From the NCBI GenBank assembly GCA_022749755.1, contig CM040446.1:6130966-6194965 (forward strand): a stretch of DNA of 64,000 nucleotides, in the 5' to 3' direction. Made by a program: the position numbers and the translations under genes. The notes under the pieces were generated by a model. It searched no databases. It was not told the DNA's origin and saw only the letters and a list, made by a program, of their open reading frames with translations. How positions within the stretch are numbered: the first letter of the stretch is position 1; each line of letters opens with the position of its first letter. The stretch is from Azadirachta indica. Its lineage: Eukaryota > Streptophyta > Magnoliopsida > Sapindales > Meliaceae. Shown in pieces: positions 1 to 12,341 of the stretch.

Positions 1-172
1 CCATTACTTACCTAAATGGCTTTAAGTTCAAACATTTTACAATGGTTTGGGAGATTCAACAAGAATACTTATAGATGCAGCAGTAGGAGGTGCATTAATG
101 GGGAAAACTATTGATGAGACTTATAATTTGTTAAAGGAGATAGCTATCAACAAAAGGCTTAACATTAAATAA
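1..172 (+). pseudogene. Ty3/gypsy gag fragment
   Basis: This is a scrap of a plant Ty3/gypsy capsid (gag) gene, running in from the left edge of the window. The frame starting at base 2 reads QTFYNGLGDSTRILIDAAVG and continues with GALMGKTIDETYNLLKE. This is the conserved gag block found in Athila/Tat-type elements just before the zinc-knuckle region. A TAA at 23-25 sits where relatives have a Gln codon (CAA), so it looks like a C-to-T nonsense change. The frame ends at TAA 170-172 and nothing coding follows. It is a relic and no LTR was found with it. Confidence 0.75.
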
Positions 173-911
173 AGTCTTAGGAGTTTACAAAGTAGAGAAC
201 CTTAAGACAAAGAATAGATGTATGAAGTTTAAAGATGGAAGCTCTCTAATTCTAGTTTTATCTCTCTCCTTATTTTATTTCATCTTAAATTAAACAATTT
301 TTGTGTTTATTAAAATTATATATTTAATTGTTGAATTTTTTTATAATTAAACTTGAACTCTAATCCATATGTAGCTAGACTTATTTTATAAGTCAATGAT
401 TTGATCTATTAGAAACATCCATTTTCTAATTATGTTATTTATGATTTAATACGTAATATTAAGTATTTATTATAATTTTTAATGCCTTTAAATATTTGGC
501 CAATATTTTAAGTGAACTATGGAATGATATTAACTCTCTTGAAAATTTTAAATTAAGTACATAGACATGCTTTTATATAAGCTGAAATAATAAGTAATAT
601 AAACTAAAAATTCTAGTAAACTTAGGAATTCTTAATAAATTAGGAAAAAACTAATAATACTTAAATTAGAACAATACTTAATAACACTAAACCTAATAAA
701 ACAAATAAGTCCAATTTTAATTCTAACATAGTTAATTTTTGTCTATTTTAATTTCTCACTTAAAAATAGAAAATTAATTTCTTCAGATAAATTCATAAAT
801 TTATCACTTTCGTTATTTATTAGATTAACACTCCTCATAGTAACGATACTTCACTTATTGCTATATTATTTATGTGCGATAACGTGCATTTGCATTAGTA
901 AATAATACACA
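173..911. other. AT-rich non-coding stretch
   Basis: No reading frame, RNA gene or clear repeat boundary was recognised here. Base composition is very AT-rich with short homopolymers. It separates the gag scrap from the CACTA-like element. Confidence 0.5.
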
Positions 912-3529
912 CACTACTAAAAAAAAATCATTTTTGACAGAGGGGGTTTGTGATAGAAATAACTTCTATCATAATGATCTGATATCATTCTATCAAAAGC
1001 CTACTCACTAAAGTTGGGATTCGTTTTTAGAAACTTCTTGACAAAAAAATGTTAACAATTTATGATATATTGCTAGTGACAAAAAGATTTAAAAAAAAAA
1101 AATTAACATTCAAATGGTGTTGTTTGATAAATTTTAATGATTACAAGTAAAACAAACGATGTCGCGATATTTAAGTCACTATGTAGAGAGTAATCGTTGT
1201 CTTTTGGCTTCCTTTTTTTTTTTTTTTGATTGGCCAACCACAATGCCGTTTGTCTCTACTCATACAAAACCCAAAAATTAGCCAAATTTTTTCTTTTGCA
1301 CAAATATTTTTCCAACTGGCACTTGTATTGAGCCGAAGAGCTTTGCCGTCCAATCTTCGCTTTTGCCATTGAATTCACACCTTCATCATTGAATTTTCAG
1401 CTTCAATCTTTTCATTGATTTATTTTGATGATCAATTTTCCTTCTTCTTCTTTTCATTCTCTTTTTCACAAATCAAAAACCCAAAATTTTCTTTTTTTCT
1501 CGATTTCTCACTTGATTGATATATATTACCAACGCAAACAAGGTAACACACCAGAAAGAGGGTTTTTATGAACTCTCATAGGCTTTTAGCTTACATCTCC
1601 ACTGAATCTTTACTTTGGATTCTATAAGTTTCATTATACTCATTTATTGTTTAGCTCGAATTATTTTGTGCATTTGTTTGTTCTCTTCCCTTCTTCTCGT
1701 TAACCAAATGGTAATATGGGCTCACGCAATTGATTTTTTAACTTCCTTAATCTGCAAATTGAAGTATCATAGTCTTATTTTTGTTCTTTTTTCTAATTTT
1801 GTTAGAATTTTGGGTGTTATGCATTTGAACTGGAACGATTGTATTGGTATTTTGTTATTGATGCGTGAAATTTAACATACATTCTTATGTACTTAAAATG
1901 TTCGATTAAATGTGTGTGTGAGAGTTATGAGGTACTCTTAAGTTCTTGATACCGAAAAATGGGAGTTTGTGTGAGGGAATTAGGTGTTCAATTAAATAGT
2001 GGTTAAAAAATTTCTTTCTAATTTTAACAAGAAAAGGGATACAAAATTGCTACCCTAAAGTTGCTATCAAAAGTTGTAAAACTTGAAAGAAAAAATACTC
2101 ACCACTATATGAAAATTCTCCAAAAGATATAGAGTATGGAATATAAGAATTTTATTTAACTCAACTCAAAAAAACTTGATTCTAATACTACATACTTAAA
2201 TCCTTTATATGAGCTTTTACAATGAAAGAAATATCAAAGTTTAGGCCAACAACCACTATTTAACATTGACAAATAATATAAATATTTAAAATTTCTTGAA
2301 AATAATCGCAAACAGCTAAAATTTTGAATTAAAACTCACCAAATCCTTCTATCATATAGAAATTACATAAAACACATTGAATTTAATTTAAAAATTCTTT
2401 AAAATCCGTGCATCCAAATTTTGTCTTGAAAATAAACATATTGTGAAGAAATTATCATAACTTTGTTTAAAGAATTCCAAATGTTAAATCGTAAAATTCT
2501 AAAAAAAGCTTACTTCTTCAACTTTTAATGATACTAACCTCTTTCTAAAATATTACTTCAATAAATACAGATTAAATTATGAAATTATTCCTCTAACAGT
2601 ATCTTTACAATTTAGTAAATTAAGGTAATAATCTTGAACTTATTGGCACTTAGATTTTGCTTTTGATGTTCGAACACTCCCGCATCAGTTCTTACAGCTT
2701 TTATATATGAAAAGATATCTTCACGCATGCATCTGCTAATCTTCAAAAAATGGGACAGCGTATATTTGTATTTATCATTGGCAGGGTAACTCGTGCTGTG
2801 GTAAAATCTCCATGGTTTTTATATTGATTACCTGTTGCGTTTTTAATTTGTTGATGTTGTCTGTAAGCTGAGAGCTTGTTACAAGCTTACTGCAAAGCCG
2901 AGGGTCTACTAGTTTTGAGGATCCCTAAGAATATAATCCAGTATGAAACGCCTATTCATTAAATTTCGTTTTCTTTGATTTCATAGTTTGTCGCTAATTT
3001 CATTTTTCTGATATTGCAAAAGCTGAAACAGGTCTAGGTAGGAGAAATCTAACATGGTTTCAAGACAGTTGTAGACTAGAGTTTTGGGTTCGGGATTGAG
3101 ATGCCGTGCTTTTGAAGTTATTCCATGATTTAATTTACACTGACTTAAGTTAGTTTAAATTACAATTAAAATCATTTGATATTAATCTAATGTTTTATTT
3201 CAATTCTTAACTTTTAATTAATTATATGTACAATAAGCAATAATGTTTGAGTTTTAAAATTACTATAAAGCAAGGAAGAAGAGCATTAGGATTTAGTAGA
3301 TATAATTCCTCAATATTATAGTATGGATCCACTTTTCCAGCCAGTGGGTCAAATCCTGAAAGGCCTGTATCCATTCTTTGAAATTTTTCGACGGCTTTAT
3401 GGACTCTTCCAGCTTTGACTTTGCAAACTATCAAAGCCTTTCTTATTCCTCATATCTTTCATTCACTTCAACAGTTTCAACGGCTCTTCTATATGTTGAT
3501 AAAGTTCTAAATACACCAATGCCTCCATT

Positions 3530-3785
3530 AAAGTCTTTTGCATTTCTTGCTGCTTGTTGCTCTGTTTGCTGCTATTGCATGTCTGCTGTTGTTGTCAATT
3601 TGCTGCTACTGCTTGCTGTTTGATGCTTTCGGGGCTGCTCCTATACTGTTTTGGCTCTGCTATTTGCTGCCGATCTACTGTCTTTGGCTGCCACTATTCG
3701 CTGCTACAAATGTCATTTTGCTGCTGGTTATGCTGTTAATTTTCTGCTGCTGTGCTGTCTTCTTGCTGCTGTTTTTGGTTTATTG
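3530..3785. repeat. GCTG/TGCTGC-rich degenerate trinucleotide tract
   Basis: About 250 bases are strikingly enriched in TGCTGC units interspersed with TTGCTG and GCTACT variants. It is far more GC-rich than its surroundings. The plus strand reads as Leu/Cys/Ala-rich in one frame and the minus strand as Gln/Ser-rich with stops. The periodicity suggests a decayed trinucleotide expansion rather than a real membrane protein. It lies inside the CACTA-like element. Confidence 0.6.
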
Positions 3786-4810
3786 GGTTTTCATTTTTAA
3801 TAAAGAAAAATTTAGAATAGCATGTTGCTTAAATTGTCATTAGTTTATTTACTATTTAAGTATTAGCTATTGTTTCATCTAGTTATCCTTGAAGTAATTC
3901 TTAAAGCAAGTAGCTTGTTACACGACTATTACGAACACTCCATTATAAATGCGTGTACGTGTGTGTATATACATATATATTATGTCATGACTTTTTGAAT
4001 CAAATGAAATCATATTGTTTGTAGAGTGTCGACATATTATCCCCTCCCCTTCGTTAATTTTCTCTTCATTATTCTTTTCAAGAATTTTTCTGTGCTATTA
4101 TTAAAATCTTATGTGTTAGGGTCAATGACATTGGGCAAATTCTGATTAGTTTGCATACAGTTGACATTGAAAATGCTTTCTTCTAGGCGATCCTTATGAA
4201 AATGCTTTCTTCCATTTGAAATTGTTCAACTGTTACTGTCATACATTCTAACTTGTCCTAGTGCTTGCTTACTGGATATTGTGTTTAGCATTTGATTTTC
4301 TCAATCTTTTCTATGTTTGATAGAGGAAGCTACAATTTTAGCTCAACCAGTATGCATTATACACTGGGGCATGCATGTTGATGAATCTAACCATTGGTAT
4401 GAGAAAATTGCTTTACCTGCTTGTACATGAATCTCACAGAAATCGGTGAGTAATTTATATTCTCAATTTGGCTTGTGTTGTGCCTTGAATTTGGACACAT
4501 TTTATCTTTTACTATTGTTTAGAAATATATGTATGCCTACAGAGAAATCCTTATTAGATATTAGAATAATAAAATTTTTGTTCAAATAATAGCGCATGTA
4601 TGATTATGTTTCTAAATGCCTTTGTTAATGTGACTTAACATTCCACGTCGATGAAGCAAATATATTTTCGAATTCAGGGTAGGTATCATCTAAAACTAGA
4701 CTATGCTAGCTTGGCACCTAGAGATTGGAACTCCTATGATTCATTTTGCTGGACCATTCAAGAAGAAGAATTCTTGCAAAGTTCTGCAATTAATTAATTA
4801 TTTACCAAAA

Positions 4811-4850
4811 TATATATATACACACACACACATATATACATATATGTAGG
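4811..4850. repeat. TA/CA dinucleotide microsatellite
   Basis: Alternating TA and CA dinucleotides form a compound simple repeat inside the CACTA-like element. Confidence 0.7.
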
Positions 4851-5824
4851 GTTAGGTTTTACTTTTTATTTATTTATTTTTATTTCTTGAATATATATAT
4901 AAGCCACTAGTACTGTAAGCTTTTGCACCTGATCCTAATCTTGCATTAGTGTGATATAAATATTTGCATATTTTAACCACCTGAAAGACTGAATTGTATA
5001 TGTTTAAGTGCTAAATCTGCCCCAATGTTTTCTGTAGCTCTTTTCAGGTTTTCCTGGCTTTGCATTAAATTTATCATTTAATTGAGTGGAACATTATTAA
5101 TTCTTTATCTTAAATATTTGTAGTTAACTAGCTTAATTTAAAAATAAAAAATTATGGTGATCATATTTATGTGTTTTATTTATATGTTATTGCTATTTAT
5201 AGATTTTTAATTAGAAAATTTCTATTTTGTGTCTACGTTGTAGGTTTATGAAGATTTTATGTTGGAAAGTATTGCACATATTCAGCTGCAATTTTGATGT
5301 TGAAAAATAGTCCACATATGAAGACTTCTGTTGTAGGTTAGCTGCTTGAGAGCTATGTTTTACTTGGGTTCGAGAATTATGTTGGTTAAATTTATTTTGT
5401 TTGGATTGGGATGTGATATTTGAATGGAAATATATGATGACAAGCATGTTTGTATATTTGTAAATGATATTTGGGATTTGATGAAATATATATTATGTCG
5501 GCTATTATTTCATTTTGTTTTTTTTCTTAGTTTTAGTTAAATAATATTTATTATTATTTTTTTAGTTGAATATTATTTTTAGTTAAATAATATTTATGTT
5601 GATAATCACTTGAAAACATTGCATTGAAAACTCAAAAAAAAATTAAAACCTGAAAACAAATTTCAGAATATAAAAAAGCCAAAAAAAAAATCGAGAAATT
5701 AGGGGATAAACAAAAAAATTTTGATAAAAAACTTATCACCAAAAAAAAATTGGTTAAAAAAAAATGGAAACCGATTTAAAAGAAAGTTGATCAATTCCTT
5801 ATAAAAAAAATATCAAAATATCTT

Positions 5825-6034
5825 GATAATCTTGTGACAATAAAAAATCTCTATCACAAATTTGTGATACATTTTAATCACAATCTCATGACAAAAACCG
5901 TTTTTGTCACAAAGTGAGGATGTGCCAATATAGTCAAGTAAGTATGAATGAACTTTAGTTAATAGATAAACTCTATCACAAAGTGCTGTTCTTTATAAAT
6001 ATTATCTATCATCTATGACCAATTTTGTAGTAGT
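5825..6034. repeat. Subterminal repeats of the CACTA-like element
   Basis: Several copies of a short motif (TCTATCACAAA, and its complement TTTGTGATA) occur in both orientations within the last 200 bases, for example near 5848, 5862, 5905 and 5970. The same motif appears near 950-965 at the other end. In CACTA elements such clustered subterminal motifs are the transposase-binding sites; that role is inferred here from position only. Confidence 0.5.
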
Positions 6035-6375
6035 ACAACAACCGACGATTGTAGGAGAGAGGGCAGCCATAAAGGTAGCTTGGATTTTGGTTGATATTAG
6101 TGGGCTGGCAGTTAAGCATCAGAGCTAGCATGGGTAAAGTTGCAAAGACAAACCCCTGTTTATTAGGGTTTTTCTATTAGAATAAATTGATGTACTTTAA
6201 GATTTTTTCTTTATTTACAAAATTACGTTTTTAAAGATATTTTTGTAACTGCACAAATTTTCAAATTGTGTTAATTAATTAATGGTTCAAAATAGGCATG
6301 TGTGTTTTTTTGTAAATTTTCTAAGTACACCTTTTAATACAATACAAAGTTACAAACTTTTCTAAAAAGGAATAT

Positions 6376-6456
6376 ATGCTTGGACATGTGATTCTCGCAA
6401 ATCGTCACTGCTTCACCTTGCAGCTCTAAAAGGGTATGTTGAAATATTGGTATAAG
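6376..6456 (+). pseudogene. Ankyrin-repeat relic upstream of gene A
   Basis: A short stretch encodes LGHV followed by DSRKSSLLHLAALKGYVEIL. It matches two parts of ankyrin repeats 1-2 of gene A (from 7455 and from 7527), but the roughly 50 bases that separate them in the gene are missing. It ends in a stop. The same relic with the same deletion precedes genes C and D, so it was copied along with them. It is not functional. Confidence 0.75.
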
Positions 6457-7195
6457 TTAGCCTTGAAAGGGTAATTTCGGAGTTGATTTCATTCTTAGGA
6501 TGAACTTAATTAATCATTAATTTTGTACAATATTCTTCGTTATTATTAAAATTTTGATAGAAATTTATTATTAAAATAATTTTAATTAAACACATTCTTC
6601 TTTTTTACTATTTCTACATATATTTTTAAACATATTTTGACAGTTTTAAAAAATAATTTAGCCTTCTCAAGATTTATAGGCTTAATTAATTAGTGCGTAA
6701 CGATGTGATAAATTAAAGTCACAATCAAATCTTTCTTCATTTATCATAATCAACCAATTATAGAAATATGCCAAATCTTGTGACATAGATTTATTTTGTT
6801 TTAGTATTTAGATTTTATTAGAAAATAGTGGAGTCATAAAAATATTTTATTTTTTTGAAAACATTCAACTAGTTCAATTTGTATTTGTGCTTGGGATAGT
6901 ATAGAATGGGTGCATGCCAAAAATTAGTTCAATTTTTATTTGTAGTTGGAATAGTATATAAGTGTGCTATCAAGTTAGTAAGGTGCATCGAACTTACCCT
7001 CCTTTAAATTGCTCTTAGTACTCTTATGAATGAAAACTTAATGGTAGTCTACAGTATCGGGTCCCACAATGTCATTTCCTTGTTTACCAATAATTTCTTC
7101 ACTGGACTGAATTCCAGTGTTAGGCGCAGCCTCAGAAGACTTTAGTCATTGACTTCCGTAGAACACAAAATAATTCATAAGATTGAGATACTCTA

Positions 7196-7322
7196 CGTTT
7201 AAATTGGAGCTTAACAAAAAGGGAATTTATGTAAAACGAGTTTGATCTATACAAATCTTATGAACAAATACACTTGAGAAATAAAGGACATTACTTGTCG
7301 TGATCATCACTCTAGTAATAGA
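7196..7322 (+). promoter_or_regulatory. Conserved upstream region of ankyrin gene A
   Basis: The sequence just before the ATG (including AGGGAATTTATGTAAAAC, GATCTATACAAATC and TAGTAATAGAATGG) is retained before genes C and D in the same order. That conservation, and its position directly before the start codon, make it the likely 5' leader and proximal promoter. No textbook TATA box stands out; the TTATGTAAAA stretch near 7227 is the best candidate. Gene B has a different upstream sequence. Confidence 0.35.
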
Positions 7323-9312
7323 ATGGAGAGGAGAATCAATGAAGCAGCAGCAGAGGGGAGTGTATTTCGCTTATGTAACTTGCTTCAAGAGGATGCTCTA
7401 GTTCTCGATAGATTTATGGCAGGATGCTATGCCGAGACACCTTTGCACATAGCTTCCATGCTTGGACATGTAGATTTTGTGCAGTATATTTTAAGTAAAA
7501 AGCCTGAGCTAGCTGGAGAGCTTGATTCCCGAAAGTCGTTGCCGCTTCACTTAGCAACCGCAAAAGGATATCTTGATATAGTAAAAATTGGTGTCAGTCA
7601 ATCCTGAAAGCTGTTTTATTTGTGATCGAGCTGGGAAGAATCCTCTACATATTGCAGTCATCAAGGACCACGTTCATGTCTTAAGAGAATTGGTCCAATT
7701 AAGACCTCAAGCAGCTCGAATGTTGCTGGGCCGAGGTGAGACAATTTTACATGTGTGTGTGAATTATAGCAGTTGAACGCACTGAAGTTCTTGGTTGAGA
7801 CAGTAAGTGATCAGGAGTTTGTGAACTCTAAAGATGAGGATGGCAACACTATCTTGCACCTTGCAGTGATTGATAAGCAAGTAGAGGTATATTATATAGT
7901 ATTAGTTAAAAATGGATCGTAATTAGTTAAACTTTCGAAGGGTTGTACGTGCGTTCGTGTGTGGGGTGTGTGTCGTTCTTTTAATGAAAAATAACAATTT
8001 CCAGCACAGGACCGAATTCTTAGTTAACTGGTTTAATCCTTAAAACAGAGTAGTTGAATAATAGGAAGAAATTAAAACAAGTGATAAATTCGTCGATTCA
8101 TTTGTTAATTGTACAAATCACATTCACCGATTTGATACGTTAGCAAATACTGGCTTGATTGTCATATTCCATTTGGTGGGATTCTCCTGTTACGGTAATA
8201 TAAGGGGATTTTCTTGTCAATTCTTTTCGCTTAGCTTAATGTATTTTTTTCTTTGTCCGACTTGTTGAGTTCCTCTCTTGCGTACTCCCTCTTTCTTATC
8301 AATATATACTAAAATTATGGTTGTAGCAATATAAATATATAGAACCCCAAAATATTGGTCTAAGGGGACGCTGAAATCCTAATACGTGTCTTATATAAAC
8401 TCAATCATCCTTACATTGATATTTTAAGCAATGAACCTAACTTACCTTAACATTTCTATGTCATTTTAAGTATAAATTAAAGAAAATTCAAATATGCAGG
8501 CAATAAAGTTTCTGACTACTAGTACTACAATAGATATGAATGCTGTTAATGCAAATGGCTTCACAGCTTTGGATATTTCAACACAGAGCAGAAGGGATAT
8601 CAAACATTGGGAGATAGCAGAATCGCTTTGACTAGCGGGAGCAATTAGTGCCAAGGACATTCAATTATCAACGGCAAAAGGTGTTAGCACAACACAAAGC
8701 CAATCAAGTTTATCCTCGCAAGAAAAGAATCGAGGTAAACGTCGTCAGAAAAATTGAGGTAAACATGATGATTGGTTGAAAGAAAAGCGCAGCGCTTTAA
8801 TGGTGGTAGCATCGCTGATTGGTACTGTGGCATTTCAAGCTAGTGTGAGTCCTCCTGGTGGTGTATGGCAAGATGATAAGGGACACAAGGCAGGATCGCC
8901 GATACTGGCTGATAATAACCCATATTTAGACAATATCTTCTTAACGTTGAACTCCATTGGTTTTGTGGCTTCTCTTAGTATCATACTTCTGCTCATAAGT
9001 GGCTTACCTTGGTTTAAGCGTAAGTTTTTCATATGGATTTTAATGGTGATAATGTGGATTGCAATTACTGCAATGGCATTAGCTTATATGTTCACTGTAG
9101 CTAGTTTCACAGGTATTGACAACATTTTTCCAGTGTATGGCGCTAATATTATACAGAGTGTATGGATTGGTTTGATGGGAATGCTTCTCCTCGCGCATAT
9201 CGTGCGACTTGCAGTGAAGATGATAAAATATTTTACCAAATTAGTGAAGAGAGGAAGAAAGGAACCTTCAGTCTTAAATGACCTGAATATTCACTTGATT
9301 CTTTACAACTAA
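7323..9312 (+). pseudogene. ANK-PGG gene A (BDA1/ACD6-like), disabled
   Basis: This is a plant ankyrin-repeat membrane protein gene with two exons: 7323-7886 and 8500-9312. Its intron of 613 bp has GT and AG ends, placed by comparison with gene B. Exon 1 encodes about five ankyrin repeats (motifs TPLHIASMLGHVDFV, LPLHLATAKGYLDIV, NPLHIAVIKDHVHVL). Exon 2 finishes the repeats and adds a PGG domain (SPPGGVWQDD) with four hydrophobic helices. In the family the ankyrin part is cytosolic and the PGG/TM part sits in a membrane; Arabidopsis members act in immunity and stress signalling. Damage: a 2-base deletion near 7585, a 1-base deletion near 7770 that restores frame, and stops TGA 8629-8631 and TGA 8755-8757, both CGA in gene B. 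The membrane half is still open from 8776. Almost surely a pseudogene. Confidence 0.85.
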
Positions 9313-11071
9313 TTAATGCTCTGTTTAGAATTGCAATTGAGAAGCAATAAGCAAAAGCTTTTTATTTTTAATTTAGATTTATATGTTAAGTCTATATATA
9401 TACATTTTAGTTCCTTATAATTTCACAAAATTTTTCATTTACTTATTAGTTTATTAATTAACTAATTTTATTTTTTAAATATTTTTATTCTAATTTTAAC
9501 TCCTCCTTTATTGAGAGACTTTTATAGAACTCTCACAATTACGATTTTTCTTATTATTATTTTATATACACTTCGTTAAAGTTGGCCATTTTTCATTATT
9601 TTATGTATGGATTTTATAGGTAGATTATAGGTAAATTTAAGACGCTGTCAGAAAAATCGAGTTTAATATAATTATTCTGTTAAGGGAAAAGAATATTAAT
9701 AAATAGCAAAGTGATTACCAAAGATTATGGCTATCGACATCAACACTCCAAGAAAAAACCAATTAGATTTATATGCTCACTGGTTTTATGTAAATTTGAC
9801 AAAAGCATTACAAGATGAAATTAGTTTTAACTTTAGAATCACAAATCCTTCCTTTTAGTGGTGCGACTAAATTTTCTTGTTAGGATATAACTTTAATAAA
9901 TTATCATATGTGCAGATATGGATAGAGTATGATTATAATTTCGATATTTTAGTTTATTAATAATTGCATTATATTACTTTAAAGGAGATCGATGTTATTT
10001 ACCAACTCATTTACATGGCAAATAAGAAAATTCTTAAATGGAAAATGAAAATTATATTTAATTGATTAATTCAAAATATACTACAAACTTCTATTGATAA
10101 CGAAAAATCAAAGATGAAAAGAAAAAAATAATTATCATAAATTTGAGATGTATTTTATGCATAAAAAGATTTTTAATTCTATTGTTTTCTTTTTTAAAGT
10201 TAAGGAGATTTTGAAAATTATGATAGAAGACGTATACCTTTTGTCCTTTAAGGAGATAACCTAGTTAATTTTAACCTTTTGCCTAAAAACAAGAGCCCAC
10301 GAAATTGATTTTTCCACACATCAATTTTGGTTCATTGTATAGGTAAACTATTTTGATTCTTTTTGTCTTTTTTTTCAAAGATATGTCAAAGTTAGCCATG
10401 TTGGTGTTTTACATGATTTTTCAAACACTATGTGGCCTATTTTCAAGTATCTTTAGAGTTTTCTTCTCTATTGAAGGTAGTCTCTCTAGACGCTAAAATT
10501 TTTTAACAGCAATTCTTTTTCTCCTAAATGCAGTCTTTCTAGACGTATCACTTTTTAGTCACTTGCTTGAATAATTTGTGTGGAGATTTATAAAAATAAT
10601 TTATTAATTAAGGAAAAAAGAACATTCAAACTCTTAAAGTTTGATCTATTAAAGTCATTACTCTCTGGGCAGTAGTTCTTTCTCTCCTGAATGTAGTCTC
10701 TCTGGACGTATCACTTTTTAATCACTTGCATGAATAATTTGTGTTGAGACTTATTAAAAGTAATTAATTAATTAAGGAAAAAGGGATATCCAAACTCTTA
10801 AAGTTTAACCTATTAAACTCATTAGTCCCAAAAGTTTAAAAAATACTTATAAAAATCGTAATCGTTAATGGCAACCATTAGTTTAAATAGAAAATTAAAT
10901 TTTTATTATATAATGACTGTTATGCCCCCATTTAACATTTAGTAAATTCTAAATTATGATGAAAGAGTCCATGTCATCTTTAAGATTTCCATCACAACAT
11001 TTTTCCTTTAAAAGATTGATAGGTTTTTGACAGGTGTGAAAAACTATTAAGCCTTAATTGAATAATTTAAG
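9313..11071. other. Downstream flank of gene A, no gene seen
   Basis: No coding sequence was recognised. The part from 9942 on is the duplicated block shared with 49337 onwards. Two near-repeats of a 100-base stretch occur at about 10535-10640 and 10690-10800 (shared phrases: CACTTTTTA, CACTTGC, GAATAATTTGTGT, AAACTCTTAAAGTTT), a small local duplication. Confidence 0.5.
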
Positions 11072-11735
11072 GCTTATTTGGAATTGTTGTAAATTTTGAA
11101 AAAATTTACTTCTACTATATTGTAGAAATAATCAATTTTTAAGAAAATTAGTTTAGTGTTTGGTAAATTTTATTTATTATAGTACTACGAATTTTGTGCG
11201 TTGAATAAATTTATTTTTAAAAATATTGTAATAATACAAATAACTAAAATGTATATAATAAATTGTGATAAATGAAAATTACTTTAAGTGTTTAAGACAT
11301 ATTTAAATACCATATTTCATGTAGACGATAAGATCGCTCTTTTTATAATCTTAATAAAGTAATGGCGAGTGAATTATTTAATATAATATATAAAAAAACA
11401 TATAAATCAAAAAGAAAAATAGAAGTAAAAAAGTAATGAAAAGAAAATTTATTTTAATAATTTTATTTTTCAATTAAAATTGAAATTAAAATATTATTTG
11501 TAGAGTTAATTTTGGTTTTTTATAATTTTAAATAAATATATATTTGTTATTATTCTTATAAACAAAATTGGTTTTTAAAATCAAATTTCGAAAAACAATT
11601 CTCTCCTAATTCTCAAAACTTGCTATAGGATGGTATAAAAGTAATTTTAAAAATATTTTATCAAACACTTAAAATGACCTTGTATTACTCAAAATCATTT
11701 TTATTTTTTTCCACTACAATTTTCAATGGGCCCTT
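11072..11735. mobile_element. hAT-like inverted-repeat MITE, copy 1
   Basis: The left end (TAAGGCTTATTTGGAATTG) and the complement of the right end (TAAGGGCCCATTGAAAATTG) are imperfect inverted repeats. The inner flanks (AGTGTTTGGTAAA and AGTGTTTGATAAA) also pair. This general pattern of ends is common in non-autonomous plant hAT-like MITEs. It has no coding capacity. The orthologous copy is at 51678-52405, so it was present before the segment was duplicated. Confidence 0.55.
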
Positions 11736-12341
11736 ACTCTTACTGTAGCAGAAAAATAACAAAAAAGATCTCCCTAGTTCGTATGTTTTATGAATGAATC
11801 TTTTCGAAGTTTTGAAATTTTTTGCTGCTACAACCGTACACGCCATTGCTTGTCTACTTTGGCTTTGTGGCTGCTTTGCCGAGACCTTCTATGGCTTCGA
11901 AGAGTGTAGCTTGGTTCAGTAATCTGCCCAAATAAAAAAAGTTCAATCCAAAAGGGTGATTTTCTGAAGTAATAACCCTGTTTTTTTTTTTTGGTTGCCA
12001 TGTTTATTTACAAACTCAAACCAAGCAAATAACTATGAGGGCCCAAATTTCATTTCCTGATTAATGACTCTGTTTTGTGTCTTTATGCAACAACTAGGTC
12101 AAGAAAAATCTGGAAAATCCCACTTGTAAGTACCAAAAGGCTTCCACTTGTTTTACTTTAATGTCTTGTATCATTGCTCCTGTAAGTATTGAAAATAATG
12201 AAGAGAAAATAGCTTTTATATGCCTTCAATCTATCTTATTCATAGCCCATATTATTGGGTTTGCAAAAAATTAATTAAATATTTTTAGAGTACAGGTAAT
12301 CTAATGTTCCATGGTTGGTGTTGGTTTGAAGAAGTTTTTTG

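Larger units (their letters stand above)
912..6034. mobile_element. CACTA-like (En/Spm) non-autonomous DNA transposon
   Basis: The left end begins CACTACTAAAAA. The right end finishes ...TTTTGTAGTAGT, its approximate inverted repeat. The trinucleotide ACA precedes the left end (909-911) and follows the right end (6035-6037), which fits the 3-bp target duplication of CACTA elements. Both ends carry short subterminal motifs of the TTTGTGATAGA type in both orientations, a hallmark of the superfamily. The interior of about 5.1 kb has no recognisable TnpA or TnpD transposase, so it would be non-autonomous. A CT-rich leader-like stretch lies at 1340-1540 and a GCTG-rich tract at 3530-3785. The last base of the right terminal repeat is imperfect, so the exact end is uncertain by a base or two. 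A second related end lies near 57.77 kb. Confidence 0.55.
6048..12341. repeat. Segmental duplication, copy 1 (A locus)
   Basis: This segment is collinear with 38571-54140. Matching landmarks in order: GGAGAGAGGGCAGC (6050 vs 38574), an ankyrin relic (6376 vs 38883), the gene promoter, exon 1, intron and start of exon 2 of the ankyrin gene, a block starting TCGATATTTTAGTTTATT (9942 vs 49337), an inverted-repeat MITE (11072 vs 51678), and a final block around 12130-12330 (vs 53918-54120). Copy 1 is the compact version. Its left side abuts the CACTA-like element and its right side was cut by the copia LTR at 12342. Confidence 0.8.

Noticed and set aside
3538..3843. Plus-strand frame of 101 codons rich in Leu, Cys and Ala that looks like a membrane protein
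   Set aside because: The composition is produced by the TGCTGC tract. Three overlapping frames give similar hydrophobic peptides, and no family match or gene signals are present.
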